NCBI RefSeq assembly: GCF_030581075.1
Contig: NZ_JAUQSW010000001.1
Span: 797,414 to 861,413, forward strand
Direction of reading: 5' to 3'
Source: Hymenobacter cheonanensis
GTDB lineage: Bacteria > Bacteroidota > Bacteroidia > Cytophagales > Hymenobacteraceae
DNA: 64,000 nucleotides
Part shown: piece after piece, positions 1 through 8,805 of the stretch
How the letters are laid out: every line of letters begins with the position of its first letter
Position numbering within the stretch: position 1 is the first letter of the stretch
The notes under the pieces: model-generated
Databases searched by the model: none
Seen by the model: only the letters and a program-made list of their open reading frames with translations
Told to the model about the DNA's origin: nothing
Position numbers and translations under genes: made by a program

Positions 1-45
1 TCCATGAGCAGCCTGAGTAACCTCCAAAAGGATGCTTACAGCTAG

Positions 46-53
46 CAAAGATA
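46..53 (-). promoter_or_regulatory. Probable -7 box of a gene running off the left edge
   Basis: Read on the minus strand this is TATCTTTG, a full match to the Bacteroidota -7 consensus TAnnTTTG. It points left, and an ATG lies at positions 5-3 on the minus strand. A divergently transcribed gene therefore probably begins at the very edge of the window. No coding sequence of that gene is visible, so this is an inference from the box alone. Confidence 0.4.
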
Positions 54-157
54 CACCCTAGCCGAACACCAAGCTGCCTGACTGCAAGTCTCAAGACCAA
101 GAGCATTAGTTGTTTCTATTTACCTTTAATGCTTAATTCTCCTCTGCCGTATCTATA

Positions 158-1138
158 ATGCACCTGAATTACATTGTCCTAGCTCACAAATCTCCCGGCC
201 AGCTAGCCCGCATGATACAGCGGCTTGACTGTCCTGAAGCCCGGTTCTACATTAACATTGATGCCCCGGTTGAGATAGCTCCCTTTCAAGCAGCACTAGC
301 CCATAACCCGCGATGCTCCTTTTTCACAGGCTCTCAACGGCTAAATACGATGTGGGGCCATGTAAACGCCGTAAAAGCAGCGCTAGTGGGCATCGCCCAA
401 ATCTTAGCCGACCAGCGCACTGGCTACACTATTCTTATGAGTGGGCAGGATTATCCGCTCAAGAATAATACGTATATCCAGCAGTTTTATGAGAGCAACT
501 ATGGCACTAATTTTATTGAGTGCTTTCCGTTGCCTGTTACAAAGCAAACTGCACCTAGCATTCACGGTGGCTTGGCCCGTGAAAGTTGGATTCATCCTGA
601 ATACGGCTTTAACGGCGGCATGAACAGGTTGAATCACTATACTTTCTTTCTTTCAACCAAACGAGAAGATAATGTGAGTATTCCTCCCATCTTCTCGCGC
701 GATTTTTTGACTATGCGGCATATGCGCTATGCGTTAGGATTACTCAGGCGCCAACCAGCCATGTTCCGCAAGCTATTAAGTAAGCGCAAGTTTCCCAACG
801 ATTTAATTCCGCATGGCGGCTCACAATGGTGGGCACTGCCCCACGAAACGGTCGTTTTTTTAAACACATATGTTAAGGGAAACCCCTATTTCCTTACCTT
901 CAATGACTTCACCTTATTATCCGACGAAATTTTTTTCCAAACAGTAGTAGCCAATAATTTTACAAAAATTGCTTCGCCGGTAACATACGTCAATTTTACT
1001 CGTCCTATTGGCCCCTGGCCCGCTACTTTTGTAGCATCTGATATAACTGAGCTAGTTATGAGCCCATGTTTATACGCCCGTAAATTCGACCAAGACCAAG
1101 ACAGTAAAATTATGGATGAGCTAGATGCAATAAGTTAA
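158..1138 (+). CDS. Core-2/I-branching-type beta-N-acetylglucosaminyltransferase (GT14-like)
   Basis: This 326-residue protein resembles the bacterial branch of the GT14 / core-2/I-branching family. It opens with LNYIVLAHKSPGQLARM, the usual first strand and helix, followed by YINID near residue 31. The family signature SGQDYPLK is at about residues 95-102. There is no signal peptide or membrane segment, so it should act at the cytoplasmic face of the membrane. The family moves a sugar (GlcNAc or xylose in known members) from a nucleotide donor onto a glycan; donor and acceptor here cannot be read from sequence. It is the only plus-strand gene in a block of minus-strand polysaccharide genes and is convergent with the GT8 gene. 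The family call is good, the substrate unknown. Confidence 0.8.
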   Translation: MHLNYIVLAHKSPGQLARMIQRLDCPEARFYINIDAPVEIAPFQAALAHNPRCSFFTGSQRLNTMWGHVNAVKAALVGIAQILADQRTGYTILMSGQDYPLKNNTYIQQFYESNYGTNFIECFPLPVTKQTAPSIHGGLARESWIHPEYGFNGGMNRLNHYTFFLSTKREDNVSIPPIFSRDFLTMRHMRYALGLLRRQPAMFRKLLSKRKFPNDLIPHGGSQWWALPHETVVFLNTYVKGNPYFLTFNDFTLLSDEIFFQTVVANNFTKIASPVTYVNFTRPIGPWPATFVASDITELVMSPCLYARKFDQDQDSKIMDELDAIS

Positions 1139-1851
1139 CCTACAAAATTCCTGAAATAGCCGAAGCACAGCAATTATTAATAATAAGCGGAGAGCTTAAG
1201 AATAAAATCAGTATTAATAATGTGAAGCAAAAGCCGGCTGCTCTGCAATTGCCTAAACACAGTTAGGACTAAAAAGCACATTAATTAGCAGCTACATACT
1301 AATTATCGTGGTTTTTACTTTTTTAATTACACTTAGCTCCTATCGCTCGCATTACGCAACTGCTGGCAATATCAGGTTTTTGCCAAACTCAGGCAGTGCG
1401 CAGAGAATAAAAATCGCGCACTTACTTGCCAAAATTAAGTGTGTACACTAAAACCCGCGCTAGATTAAAAAGATGGGCGCAGCCTTTTTTAAAAGGCTGC
1501 GCCCATCTTTTTAATCTAGCTGCCTGCTGCCATTAGGCGAGCGCAGGCGCCATGTCATGCACTAAATTTAGTCTGACAAGCTGTTGCTAATAGCTAAACC
1601 ACGCAGACCGACCAGCTGCCAGCCAGAAATATGTGGCTAATGCTACTTTTCCGCACCACGCCCAGTACTTGCGGTTCAGAGCTGCGTGCTAAATGTTACA
1701 TCACTGCATTTATGCATGCAAAGCATCCGTCTACAACGTTCACGCAGCATATTAACGTCTTAAGCCAGCGGTTGTTTCCATAATCCTGTCGTTCACCCAA
1801 CCTATCCACTCAGGTATAAGCCTGAGATTGCATAAACAAAATAGGCATTAT
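1139..1851. other. Long intergenic stretch between convergent glycosyltransferases
   Basis: About 700 bases without a convincing gene. The only clear structure is the long perfect inverted repeat at 1459-1520. Short open frames here lack recognisable protein features. The stretch is more AT-rich than most of the window, like the genes to its right. Confidence 0.5.
1459..1520. terminator. Perfect 30-bp inverted repeat, probable bidirectional terminator
   Basis: Two 30-base arms are exact reverse complements separated by only two bases. The core stem GATGGGCGCAGCC is flanked by A-runs on its left and T-runs on its right, so either strand gives a GC hairpin followed by a U-tract. It lies between convergent genes, about 320 bases past the GT14-like gene and 330 past the GT8 gene. 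The arms are unusually long for a plain terminator. Confidence 0.65.
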
Positions 1852-2787
1852 TTATTTGAATACATTAACTGTCTTTTTTACCGAGCGCCATATGTGCATC
1901 AACCATTCACTGTCAGTATAATATTCTTTTATATATACAACACTTGCCCTATAAAAACCCGCACCAGAAGACTGAGTATTAAAGAAGCGAGGCTTATCAC
2001 GGTAAGGAGTCTTATCTATATAGTAAAAATACAAATCTCGCATGCGGTTTACACATCCTCGAATCCAAGGCTTACTAGCCGTGGTATAATGCACGATTAC
2101 TGTCTGAGCAATCAACTTATTAAGCTCAAATTTATTTACGGGATTAGGTATATAGTTAAATTGCAAATTGTATTTTTTATCTAATTTGAGCCAATTACCA
2201 ACCAAAATGCTATTTAATGCATCTTGGTCAGGCATAGATAACAAACGCTCATGATTACTAATGAATTCTAATGTACGCTCAACAATTTTTTGCTTTCTCC
2301 ATTCTTCTGTGTTAATCAGAAGCACGCCAGAATTGAAATAACCATCTTCTTCGCTAATTCCTAAAGATGAATGGTCATACGGCCAAGCATCTTTTACCGC
2401 AGCTACTGGAAAGGCTTGCATATCTATCGCAAATAATTCATGCAAGCTTTTTAAAATTATAGTATCAACATCTACATAAAGAATCTTTTCTATATCCTGG
2501 GGAATTAAATGTGCAAAAAATAAGCGATAGAAAATAGCGGGGGAAGAAAAGTGACTATCTTTATGAATAAATAGCTTTTTTATATTGTCTTCATCAATAG
2601 TATAAAATTTAATTTTAGCTTTAGAATCAAGGATAAACTTTTCAATTTCTTGATGCTCAATAGTTGTCAAACCTGAAGCAATAACATGAAAACTAATGGA
2701 TTCAGTCTTGTTATTCTCAATGATAGAAGCAACAGCAGCAAAAAAGGGAGCTGTGTATGTTTTATCGAATGCCAGAGCAATATTCAT
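1852..2787 (-). CDS. Glycosyltransferase family 8 protein
   Basis: This 311-residue protein has the GT8 layout. It starts with MNIALAFDKTYTAPFFAAVAS. The metal-binding DxD is in KILYVDVDTI (about residues 101-110). The acceptor-loop motif FNSGVLLINTEEW and the closing HYTTASKPW are all present. GT8 enzymes are retaining transferases that usually move galactose or glucose from a UDP-sugar onto lipopolysaccharide cores or other glycans. Nothing suggests secretion, so the cytoplasmic face of the membrane is likely. It follows the GT61 gene by 19 bases on the same strand and is probably the last gene of that unit. The gene is clearly more AT-rich than the ddh genes upstream, which hints at separate acquisition. 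Sugar specificity is not determined. Confidence 0.85.
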   Translation of the reverse strand: MNIALAFDKTYTAPFFAAVASIIENNKTESISFHVIASGLTTIEHQEIEKFILDSKAKIKFYTIDEDNIKKLFIHKDSHFSSPAIFYRLFFAHLIPQDIEKILYVDVDTIILKSLHELFAIDMQAFPVAAVKDAWPYDHSSLGISEEDGYFNSGVLLINTEEWRKQKIVERTLEFISNHERLLSMPDQDALNSILVGNWLKLDKKYNLQFNYIPNPVNKFELNKLIAQTVIVHYTTASKPWIRGCVNRMRDLYFYYIDKTPYRDKPRFFNTQSSGAGFYRASVVYIKEYYTDSEWLMHIWRSVKKTVNVFK

Positions 2788-2806
2788 ATGACTTATCTAT
2801 TCCAAT

Positions 2807-3895
2807 CTAAGTGGATGAGGTATTTTCAATAGCTCTTACAATTACACTTTCCAAATACTCAATGTTTACCTCAAGGTCTCCATCGTTATCTACGTATTGG
2901 CTTGCCTCACAAGGAACTGAATAATAATTCAGGTTCAGATTAGTGCACAACCTAAAATACAAGAAATTATCTGTGCGTTTATTATGCATTTCTATTACAG
3001 TAGCACCTGGTGTTGCAAATAATATATTGGTCAAATTAGCTCCATGAGTACTGACTATTATTTCTGAAGTATTTATAATTTGCACCTGGTCTTCAAAAGA
3101 CATCCCCTCAAAGGTAATGATTTCGAAATTATACTTCTTCAAGATAGGCAAAATTTCGCTTTCATTAAGCAACCTACGCACAGTCTGTTTAGAGCGCGAA
3201 ATATATAACTTTCTTTTATTACTAACTTGGTTAATATGCACTGCCTGCAATAACTCGTCTCTTAAACGCCGAATCATCAATGTGCTATGAAATTTTGGAG
3301 GAGAAGTATGTCCTATCAGTATTAATTTTTTGAAATGAACAAGTTCTTGGTTTTTTACAAAAAGGAAATCTTTAAAACCAAGTAATGAAGCTGTTTTTAC
3401 AATATATGATGATGTTGGGTACGGCAAAATTACTTTGCAATTCGGAAAGCTGTCACGAAGAAGTAATAACCTTGGCAAAGAATCGATAATCCAATGATAA
3501 TAATTAACAGAAGACCACTGGTCAAATATAAGCGCTACCTCATTCTCTACTATGTATTTTTTTTTAGAAACCCACTGCGCAACCAAGATATCATATTTAA
3601 CATGGTCAATTAACCATTTTTCAGGCAAGCTAGGAACAAAGAATTTAAGGCCTTTAAATACCATTCCTCCTTGATAAACGAAGACGTTATTTAAAATAAA
3701 AGCCTTTGTTGCATCTATCTTAGTTGTTAATTTGTAATAATACTTTAAATTTTCGGGCAGCTCATTATAATTTTTAGGCAAAGTATAAGTAATGGGATTT
3801 TCTTCTTTTTTAACATCCCAGCTTTGACTTTCTATTTGCTGCGGTATAAGTCGAGAAACTCTATGAATGACAGAGGATAAAGTAGGCATGTTCAT
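2807..3895 (-). CDS. Glycosyltransferase family 61 (DUF563) protein
   Basis: This 362-residue protein carries the DUF563/GT61 core. Markers are the WSSVNYYHWIIDSLPRLLLL block in the middle, the KLYISRSK stretch, and near the C-terminus STHGANLTNILFATPG followed by an acidic residue (about 282-302). GT61 members include plant xylosyl/arabinosyl transferases and bacterial capsule enzymes. UDP-xylose is predicted to be made in the same locus, so xylose transfer is possible but unproven. The chosen ATG lies about 90 bases after a hairpin that ends the acetyltransferase gene; a second Met follows two codons later. It is AT-rich like its neighbours. Confidence 0.8.
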   Translation of the reverse strand: MNMPTLSSVIHRVSRLIPQQIESQSWDVKKEENPITYTLPKNYNELPENLKYYYKLTTKIDATKAFILNNVFVYQGGMVFKGLKFFVPSLPEKWLIDHVKYDILVAQWVSKKKYIVENEVALIFDQWSSVNYYHWIIDSLPRLLLLRDSFPNCKVILPYPTSSYIVKTASLLGFKDFLFVKNQELVHFKKLILIGHTSPPKFHSTLMIRRLRDELLQAVHINQVSNKRKLYISRSKQTVRRLLNESEILPILKKYNFEIITFEGMSFEDQVQIINTSEIIVSTHGANLTNILFATPGATVIEMHNKRTDNFLYFRLCTNLNLNYYSVPCEASQYVDNDGDLEVNIEYLESVIVRAIENTSST

Positions 3896-3982
3896 TTCGC
3901 CATTTTTAAAATTCCGGCTAGAAAAGTATCAAAATACTAATCAAGCACACGTTTATCTAATCAAACAAACACAGAAAAATAA

Positions 3983-4018
3983 AAATACGTGTTTAATTTA
4001 AAAATTAAACGCGTATTT
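3983..4018 (-). terminator. Rho-independent terminator after the acetyltransferase gene
   Basis: A 17-bp stem with one mismatch and a two-base loop, followed on the minus strand by a T-rich tail. It begins 12 bases past the acetyltransferase stop and separates that gene from GT61. Confidence 0.6.
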
Positions 4019-4029
4019 AATTTCATTGA

Positions 4030-4602
4030 TTATTCTAGCATACGAATTACTCGGGCTGGAATGCCACCGACCACCGAATTAGCAGGCACATCTTTTGTGA
4101 CTACTGCATTGGCACCAATTATAGCATTAGTACCAATAGTAACACCTGGCATAATACACACTCCTTCCCCTATCCAAACATTACTTCCAATTACTACTGG
4201 ACCTTTTGAATATAGTGGTCGATGTAATGGAACAACATTTAATGCGGAACTGGTAATCTCACCATGCGAGTGGTCAGAGATATAAATCCTACTTGCCATA
4301 AGTACATTGTCCCCAATTATAACTTTATTGATACAGGTAATGTGACAATCGGTGTTCATATTAACATTATCACCAATTACAATTTCCGGATTAAATTTTT
4401 GATTCCCGTAAGAATCCCATGCCTCTAATCGCAAATTATATAAAGACCAAAAATAGGTGCCAATAGAAATATATTTTGGATTATGTATTATAGACTGATA
4501 AGGCAAAGTAGAATGTATACCAAACTTCTTAAAATTCTTACCCAAAGCCGGTGAGTGAGTATCCTTTTTCCAGAGTGAACGAATACTGTTTATGAAACGC
4601 AT
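4030..4602 (-). CDS. Hexapeptide-repeat O-acetyltransferase (WcaF/NodL type)
   Basis: This 190-residue protein is a left-handed beta-helix acyltransferase. The C-terminal half is built from hexapeptide turns (VIGDNV, VIGSNVWIGEGV, TIGTNAIIGANAVV) and ends in the family signature GGIPARVIR. DHSHG near residue 110 carries the conserved catalytic histidine. Such enzymes move acetyl from acetyl-CoA to sugar hydroxyls, here most likely decorating the polysaccharide made by neighbouring transferases. It lies about 100 bases downstream of the GT2 gene across an AT-rich spacer and is followed by its own hairpin. The exact acceptor sugar is unknown. Confidence 0.8.
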   Translation of the reverse strand: MRFINSIRSLWKKDTHSPALGKNFKKFGIHSTLPYQSIIHNPKYISIGTYFWSLYNLRLEAWDSYGNQKFNPEIVIGDNVNMNTDCHITCINKVIIGDNVLMASRIYISDHSHGEITSSALNVVPLHRPLYSKGPVVIGSNVWIGEGVCIMPGVTIGTNAIIGANAVVTKDVPANSVVGGIPARVIRMLE

Positions 4603-4709
4603 TACTAAAATATAAAAAAAATTTATGAAAATAAAATAAATTGTTAAAAAAACTACAACCGCTAGGCCATAAAATACAAATGATAACTAAAATAAATAAG
4701 TTGAGCTAT

Positions 4710-5675
4710 TTATTGACGACCTAACACACGCTTTAAGCTACGTTTTGCAAAGCGCAACTTTGATTTAATTATTCCCTCAATATAAGTAGGCAACAACTTG
4801 GTCCAAAATGTTGGGTAGCTATTAAATTCTTTGTATAAAGTAGCAATTACTCGTTCTTGCCCAAAAGCAGCTTGATTACTTGTTATAAAACCTGGAAAGA
4901 ATCCTGAAATTAAATGGTTATTAATAATTTTTTGTGCATCTAACGGCATAATATTATTCATCACAAATTTACTCATAATTATATTGAAATTTGTGGCAAA
5001 TGTTTGGAATAGCTTATAGCCGCCTGTATTATTTGCACGACAGGCTAGCACCGGAGTTGTTACTAAAGCATTGGGGAGACCGATAAATATGCTTGGCAAT
5101 ACCCAGCCTAACTGAACGAGGTTAGTATCGAGGAACTCATAGGTCACATGTGATTCAGTCAGTGAGCCTTTATTGATAATATTCCCTGTAATAAAAGTAA
5201 CCCAATAATTTATTTGATTCAAGAAATCAAGGCTTATACTATAGGCCTTATGCTGCATTACCTCGGGACTTGGCTGTGGAATTTCCTCCTGATTGAACCA
5301 AATACTTTTTAAGTGTATTAACCCCCATTCGGCATCGGTCAACAATTTGAATATTGAAGCGCCATAGGTCGGCAACAAAATGTCATCATCAGAAAATATC
5401 CAAACATATTTTCCTTTTGCTTCGCGAAAACACTGAGCTATATTTCGGTCGGGACCTAAATTAACTTCATTTTCGATATAATGCAGCTTTGGAAATACGC
5501 TAGCCTGATACTGCCTCACTATAGTGGCCGTATCGTCAGTTGAGGCATTATTGGATACCAGAATTTCTACTGCTGAATTATTTCCAAACTCCCGGGCCAG
5601 TTGCGTTAAACACGTTTCAAGCAACCGAGCCCGGTTGTAAGTAGGAATAGCAATAGTTAAAATAACTTCAGACAT
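4710..5675 (-). CDS. Glycosyltransferase family 2 protein
   Basis: This 321-residue GT-A enzyme starts with [21 protein letters not shown], the classic GT2 first strand. [10 protein letters not shown] follows at about residue 50 and the metal-binding WIFSDDD near residue 100. The start chosen is the ATG at 5675, because the family homology begins immediately after it. That ATG overlaps the ddhC stop by eight bases (ATGTCTGA), implying translational coupling. There is no predicted membrane segment. Its tight link to the dideoxyhexose genes makes it a good candidate for attaching that sugar, but this is inference from position only. Base composition shifts to AT-rich within this gene. Confidence 0.85.
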   Translation of the reverse strand: MSEVILTIAIPTYNRARLLETCLTQLAREFGNNSAVEILVSNNASTDDTATIVRQYQASVFPKLHYIENEVNLGPDRNIAQCFREAKGKYVWIFSDDDILLPTYGASIFKLLTDAEWGLIHLKSIWFNQEEIPQPSPEVMQHKAYSISLDFLNQINYWVTFITGNIINKGSLTESHVTYEFLDTNLVQLGWVLPSIFIGLPNALVTTPVLACRANNTGGYKLFQTFATNFNIIMSKFVMNNIMPLDAQKIINNHLISGFFPGFITSNQAAFGQERVIATLYKEFNSYPTFWTKLLPTYIEGIIKSKLRFAKRSLKRVLGRQ

Positions 5676-7008
5676 TAAGCAGTGCTTTAGCATGCAAGAA
5701 GTCATGAATAACTTCTGTCATATAATTGTAATGTTCTTCTTGTAAGCCAGGCCATACGCCCAGCCAGAATGACCGATTCATTACTGTATCGGTATTGGTT
5801 AAGTCACCTACTATGCGGTGCTCAATACCAGCATATGCCGGTTGACGCAGCAAATTGCCTGCAAACAACAGGCGAGTGCCTATTTTATGGTCTTCCAAAT
5901 GCTGAATTAGCTCTTGCCTCACAATGGGGCTGTTATCACGTATTGTCAGCAGAAAGCCAAACCAGCTAGGGTCTGAGTTAGGTGTTGCTTCGGGCAAAAT
6001 GAAGTGCTCCTCAAATCGCTTCATCTTTTGATAAAGCGTTGCATGATTCTCACGACGGCGTTGCACAAAATGGTCAGCTTTCGAAAGCTGGCTTAAACCA
6101 ATTGCAGCCTGCATATCAGTGACCTTGAGGTTGAAGCCGATATGAGAATACGTGTACTTATGGTCATAACCATAAGGCAATTCGCCCAACTGCCAGCAGA
6201 AACGCTTATTACAGGTATTATCCTTACCAGGCTCACAGTAGCAATCGCGTCCCCAATCACGGAAGCTTTCGGCTAGCATTTTGAGCTTGATGTTATTTAT
6301 GAGCACCGCCCCACCTTCACCCATCGTAATGTGGTGAGCAGGATAGAAAGAGAGCGTAGCAAGGTCGCCGAATGTGCCGGTTTTTTGGCCATTGTAGGTA
6401 GCGCCTAGTGAGTCGCAATCATCTTCTATTACCCACAAGTTATACTTCTTGGCCACCCGCATCACCTCATCCAAATTAAATGGATTACCTAGCGTATGGG
6501 CCATCATAATGGCTTTCGTCTTCGGCGTCACAGCCTGCTCAATCAGCTCGGCCTTTATGTTGTAGGTGGGAATATCAATATCGATAAACACTGGTACGCA
6601 TCCAAACTGAATCATTGGATTAACAGTGGTTGGGAAACCAGCTGCTACCGTAATAATTTCATCGCCAGGCTTGATAGCACGGTCGCCAAGCTTAGGCGAC
6701 GTGAGCGCGTAGAAAGCAACCAAATTGGCCGATGAGCCTGAGTTGACAACTAGTGATGATTTGGAACCGAAATAACGAGCTAATTTCTGTTCGAACTTGG
6801 GGCCAAAGCGACCAGTTGTCAGCCAGCCATCCATTGTAGCGTCCACGCCATAGAGCAGGTCATCTACATCTAGTACTTTACCAGTTACTGGGATATAATC
6901 TTGCCCAGGGGTAAACGTTTTAGTGACGTTGGGTAAAATTGCTTGGCTTAGTTGCTCAACCAATTCGGGACTAATATTTTTGAATTTTTGATTTACGTCA
7001 GCCATCAT
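5668..7008 (-). CDS. ddhC: CDP-6-deoxy-4-keto-glucose 3-dehydrase (DdhC/RfbH, E1)
   Basis: This 446-residue protein is the PMP- and iron-sulfur-dependent 3-dehydrase that removes the C-3 hydroxyl from CDP-6-deoxy-4-keto-glucose. It has the DegT/StrS aminotransferase fold, but the PLP-lysine position is histidine (SFYPAHH, His225), as in characterised E1 enzymes. The [2Fe-2S] ligand pattern C-X57-C-X1-C-X7-C is exact: Cys198, Cys256, Cys258, Cys266. E1 normally needs the reductase DdhD (E3), which is not in this window. A second Met follows directly after the first. A -7 box lies 25 bases upstream, so it may have its own promoter as well as being part of the ddh operon. The downstream GT2 start overlaps its stop. 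Confidence 0.93.
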   Translation of the reverse strand: MMADVNQKFKNISPELVEQLSQAILPNVTKTFTPGQDYIPVTGKVLDVDDLLYGVDATMDGWLTTGRFGPKFEQKLARYFGSKSSLVVNSGSSANLVAFYALTSPKLGDRAIKPGDEIITVAAGFPTTVNPMIQFGCVPVFIDIDIPTYNIKAELIEQAVTPKTKAIMMAHTLGNPFNLDEVMRVAKKYNLWVIEDDCDSLGATYNGQKTGTFGDLATLSFYPAHHITMGEGGAVLINNIKLKMLAESFRDWGRDCYCEPGKDNTCNKRFCWQLGELPYGYDHKYTYSHIGFNLKVTDMQAAIGLSQLSKADHFVQRRRENHATLYQKMKRFEEHFILPEATPNSDPSWFGFLLTIRDNSPIVRQELIQHLEDHKIGTRLLFAGNLLRQPAYAGIEHRIVGDLTNTDTVMNRSFWLGVWPGLQEEHYNYMTEVIHDFLHAKALLNV

Positions 7009-7032
7009 CAGAACTATAAGTTGTCAGGGTAA

Positions 7033-7040
7033 CAAAGATA
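7033..7040 (-). promoter_or_regulatory. -7 promoter box upstream of ddhC
   Basis: Reads TATCTTTG on the minus strand, an exact TAnnTTTG match, in the 51-base gap between the ThDP enzyme gene and ddhC. It would let ddhC and the GT2 gene be transcribed apart from the rest of the operon. No clear -33 element was seen. Confidence 0.45.
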
Positions 7041-7059
7041 CGGTAGGTTAAGCGGTTGC

Positions 7060-8784
7060 CTAGGTGCCCTCCATCTCTAGTGGTTTGGCAAAAGGCTCCA
7101 TTTCCGTTATAGGGCGTCCGAATGCTAGCTTGGGGTAGCAATTTGCATGGGTATCAATCATAACCTGCAGCAAAGCCGGCTTTTTCTCATCCTGCCATAA
7201 CCAAGCTGCTGCTTCAGCTAACTGGGTGGGGTCACTTACTGTTAGGGAGTCAATACCGTAGGCGGCGGCAATCTTGGTAAAATCCGGGGCACTATAGCCC
7301 CAGTAAGTACTTTGATAGCGACCCTCAAAATAAGAGTCTTGGAACTGCCTAATCATACCTAAGCAATTATTATTGAGCACCACCAACTTTACCGGCAGCT
7401 TGTGATGCGCAATTGTTTGCAGCTCCTGCATATTCATTTGGAAGCCCCCATCGCCTGCTATCATTACTACCGGCTGGCGGGAGGCGAAGCACATGCCAAT
7501 GGCTGCAGGCAATGCGTAGCCCATGCTACCGAGGCCGGCCGAGGTTAGAAACAGCTGGCTAGGTGCCAGCTCCAGGCTTTGCGCTGCCCATTGCTGATGG
7601 TTGCCGACATCGGCTACATAGCCCGCCCCGTGCCCAGCCTGCGACAGGGCATGCATGAAATCATTCGGGTTAATGCCTTCTATTCCATACTGCTCGTTGG
7701 TATCAGGCCATTGTGCCCGCAGCTCTGTTAAGTGAGAAAGCCATTCAGTACGGGGGGTAAAGTCACTCGGCTGATAATAATTATTTGCCAGGGTGAAAAA
7801 ATCGGCCAGGTCGGCTACTACCGGATGGCAGCCGGTTATACGATTATTAATTTCGCCGGCATCACAGTCAACGTGATAGATAGTGCGGCCTTCTTCAAAA
7901 TATGCCGTATCAGCCCCCGTCTGGCGGATATCCAGGCGGGCACCCAGCACTAGCAAAAAGTCGCAATTGCCCAAGGCCATATTGGCCCAGCGATTACCAT
8001 ATGAGCCAATGTATCCTATGCGCAGCGGGTCGGTGTATGGCAGGGCATCTATAGCTAGCAGCGACGATACCACGGGCACTTGTGTAAGGTGTACGAAGTG
8101 GCGAAAAGCTTCTATCTGGAAGGAAGAGCGCACTCCCCGGCCCACTAGAATTAACGGCTTTTGAGCCGCAGCAAGGGCTTGGGCCAACTCGTCGAGTTGC
8201 GCAGGGGCTAGTGCAGATGATATACCCTGGCGCTTAACGCGCTCGAAGCCAGTGGCCGGGGCAGGTATGTCTACCCGCTGCATATTCATTGGAATATCAA
8301 TCAGCACCGGGCCGGGCCGGTCGCCTAACGCAACGCGGAATGCCTCCTCAAGTATTTGCGGCAGGTCAAGGGCATCCTTTACATCGTAGCAAGCCTTGCA
8401 CACCGGCTGAGCCATACTCACAATATCGGTTTCCTGAAACCCTAGCTGGCGAATGGGCCGGTCACCTTTTTGTTCGAACGTATTAACCTGGCCTGTAATA
8501 AAAACAGCAGGTACCGAATCGAAATAGCAGGAGGAGATGCCCGTGAGCAGATTGGTGGCGCCGGGGCCACTGGTTGCCATTGCCACACCAGGCACCCCGG
8601 TTACGCGGGCATCTGCATCGGCCGCAAAAGATGCTGATTGCTCGTGGTGCATACTCACAATATTAATTTTAGTGAGTTGGTGCAGCGAGTCAAGCATGTG
8701 GGTAATCATGCCACCCGACATCTCATAGATAGTCGCAACACCTTGTGCTTCCAGAAACCGGGCGATATAGTCAGATGCTTTCAT
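7060..8784 (-). CDS. ThDP-dependent acetolactate synthase-like enzyme, probable YerE-type sugar acetyl transferase
   Basis: This 574-residue protein has the full acetolactate-synthase architecture. The N-terminal Pyr domain carries the conserved glutamate in MHHEQSASFAADADARVTG (about residue 48). A central domain follows, then a C-terminal PP domain with the ThDP/Mg motif GDGGFQMN...NNN (about residues 444-475). On sequence alone it could be called IlvB. Its place between a sugar reductase gene and ddhC argues instead for a YerE-like enzyme. In Yersinia pseudotuberculosis serogroup VI, YerE decarboxylates pyruvate and adds the acetyl group to C-4 of CDP-3,6-dideoxy-4-keto-glucose. No small regulatory subunit gene (ilvH) is nearby. 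The role is inferred from context. Confidence 0.75.
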   Translation of the reverse strand: MKASDYIARFLEAQGVATIYEMSGGMITHMLDSLHQLTKINIVSMHHEQSASFAADADARVTGVPGVAMATSGPGATNLLTGISSCYFDSVPAVFITGQVNTFEQKGDRPIRQLGFQETDIVSMAQPVCKACYDVKDALDLPQILEEAFRVALGDRPGPVLIDIPMNMQRVDIPAPATGFERVKRQGISSALAPAQLDELAQALAAAQKPLILVGRGVRSSFQIEAFRHFVHLTQVPVVSSLLAIDALPYTDPLRIGYIGSYGNRWANMALGNCDFLLVLGARLDIRQTGADTAYFEEGRTIYHVDCDAGEINNRITGCHPVVADLADFFTLANNYYQPSDFTPRTEWLSHLTELRAQWPDTNEQYGIEGINPNDFMHALSQAGHGAGYVADVGNHQQWAAQSLELAPSQLFLTSAGLGSMGYALPAAIGMCFASRQPVVMIAGDGGFQMNMQELQTIAHHKLPVKLVVLNNNCLGMIRQFQDSYFEGRYQSTYWGYSAPDFTKIAAAYGIDSLTVSDPTQLAEAAAWLWQDEKKPALLQVMIDTHANCYPKLAFGRPITEMEPFAKPLEMEGT

Positions 8785-8805
8785 AGTGCGCGTAAAATAG
8801 CAGGT

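Noticed and set aside
7060..8784. Calling the ThDP enzyme a biosynthetic acetolactate synthase (ilvB)
   Set aside because: No ilvH, ilvC or ilvD nearby; it is embedded in the dideoxyhexose operon, where a YerE-like role fits better. Kept as an alternative only.
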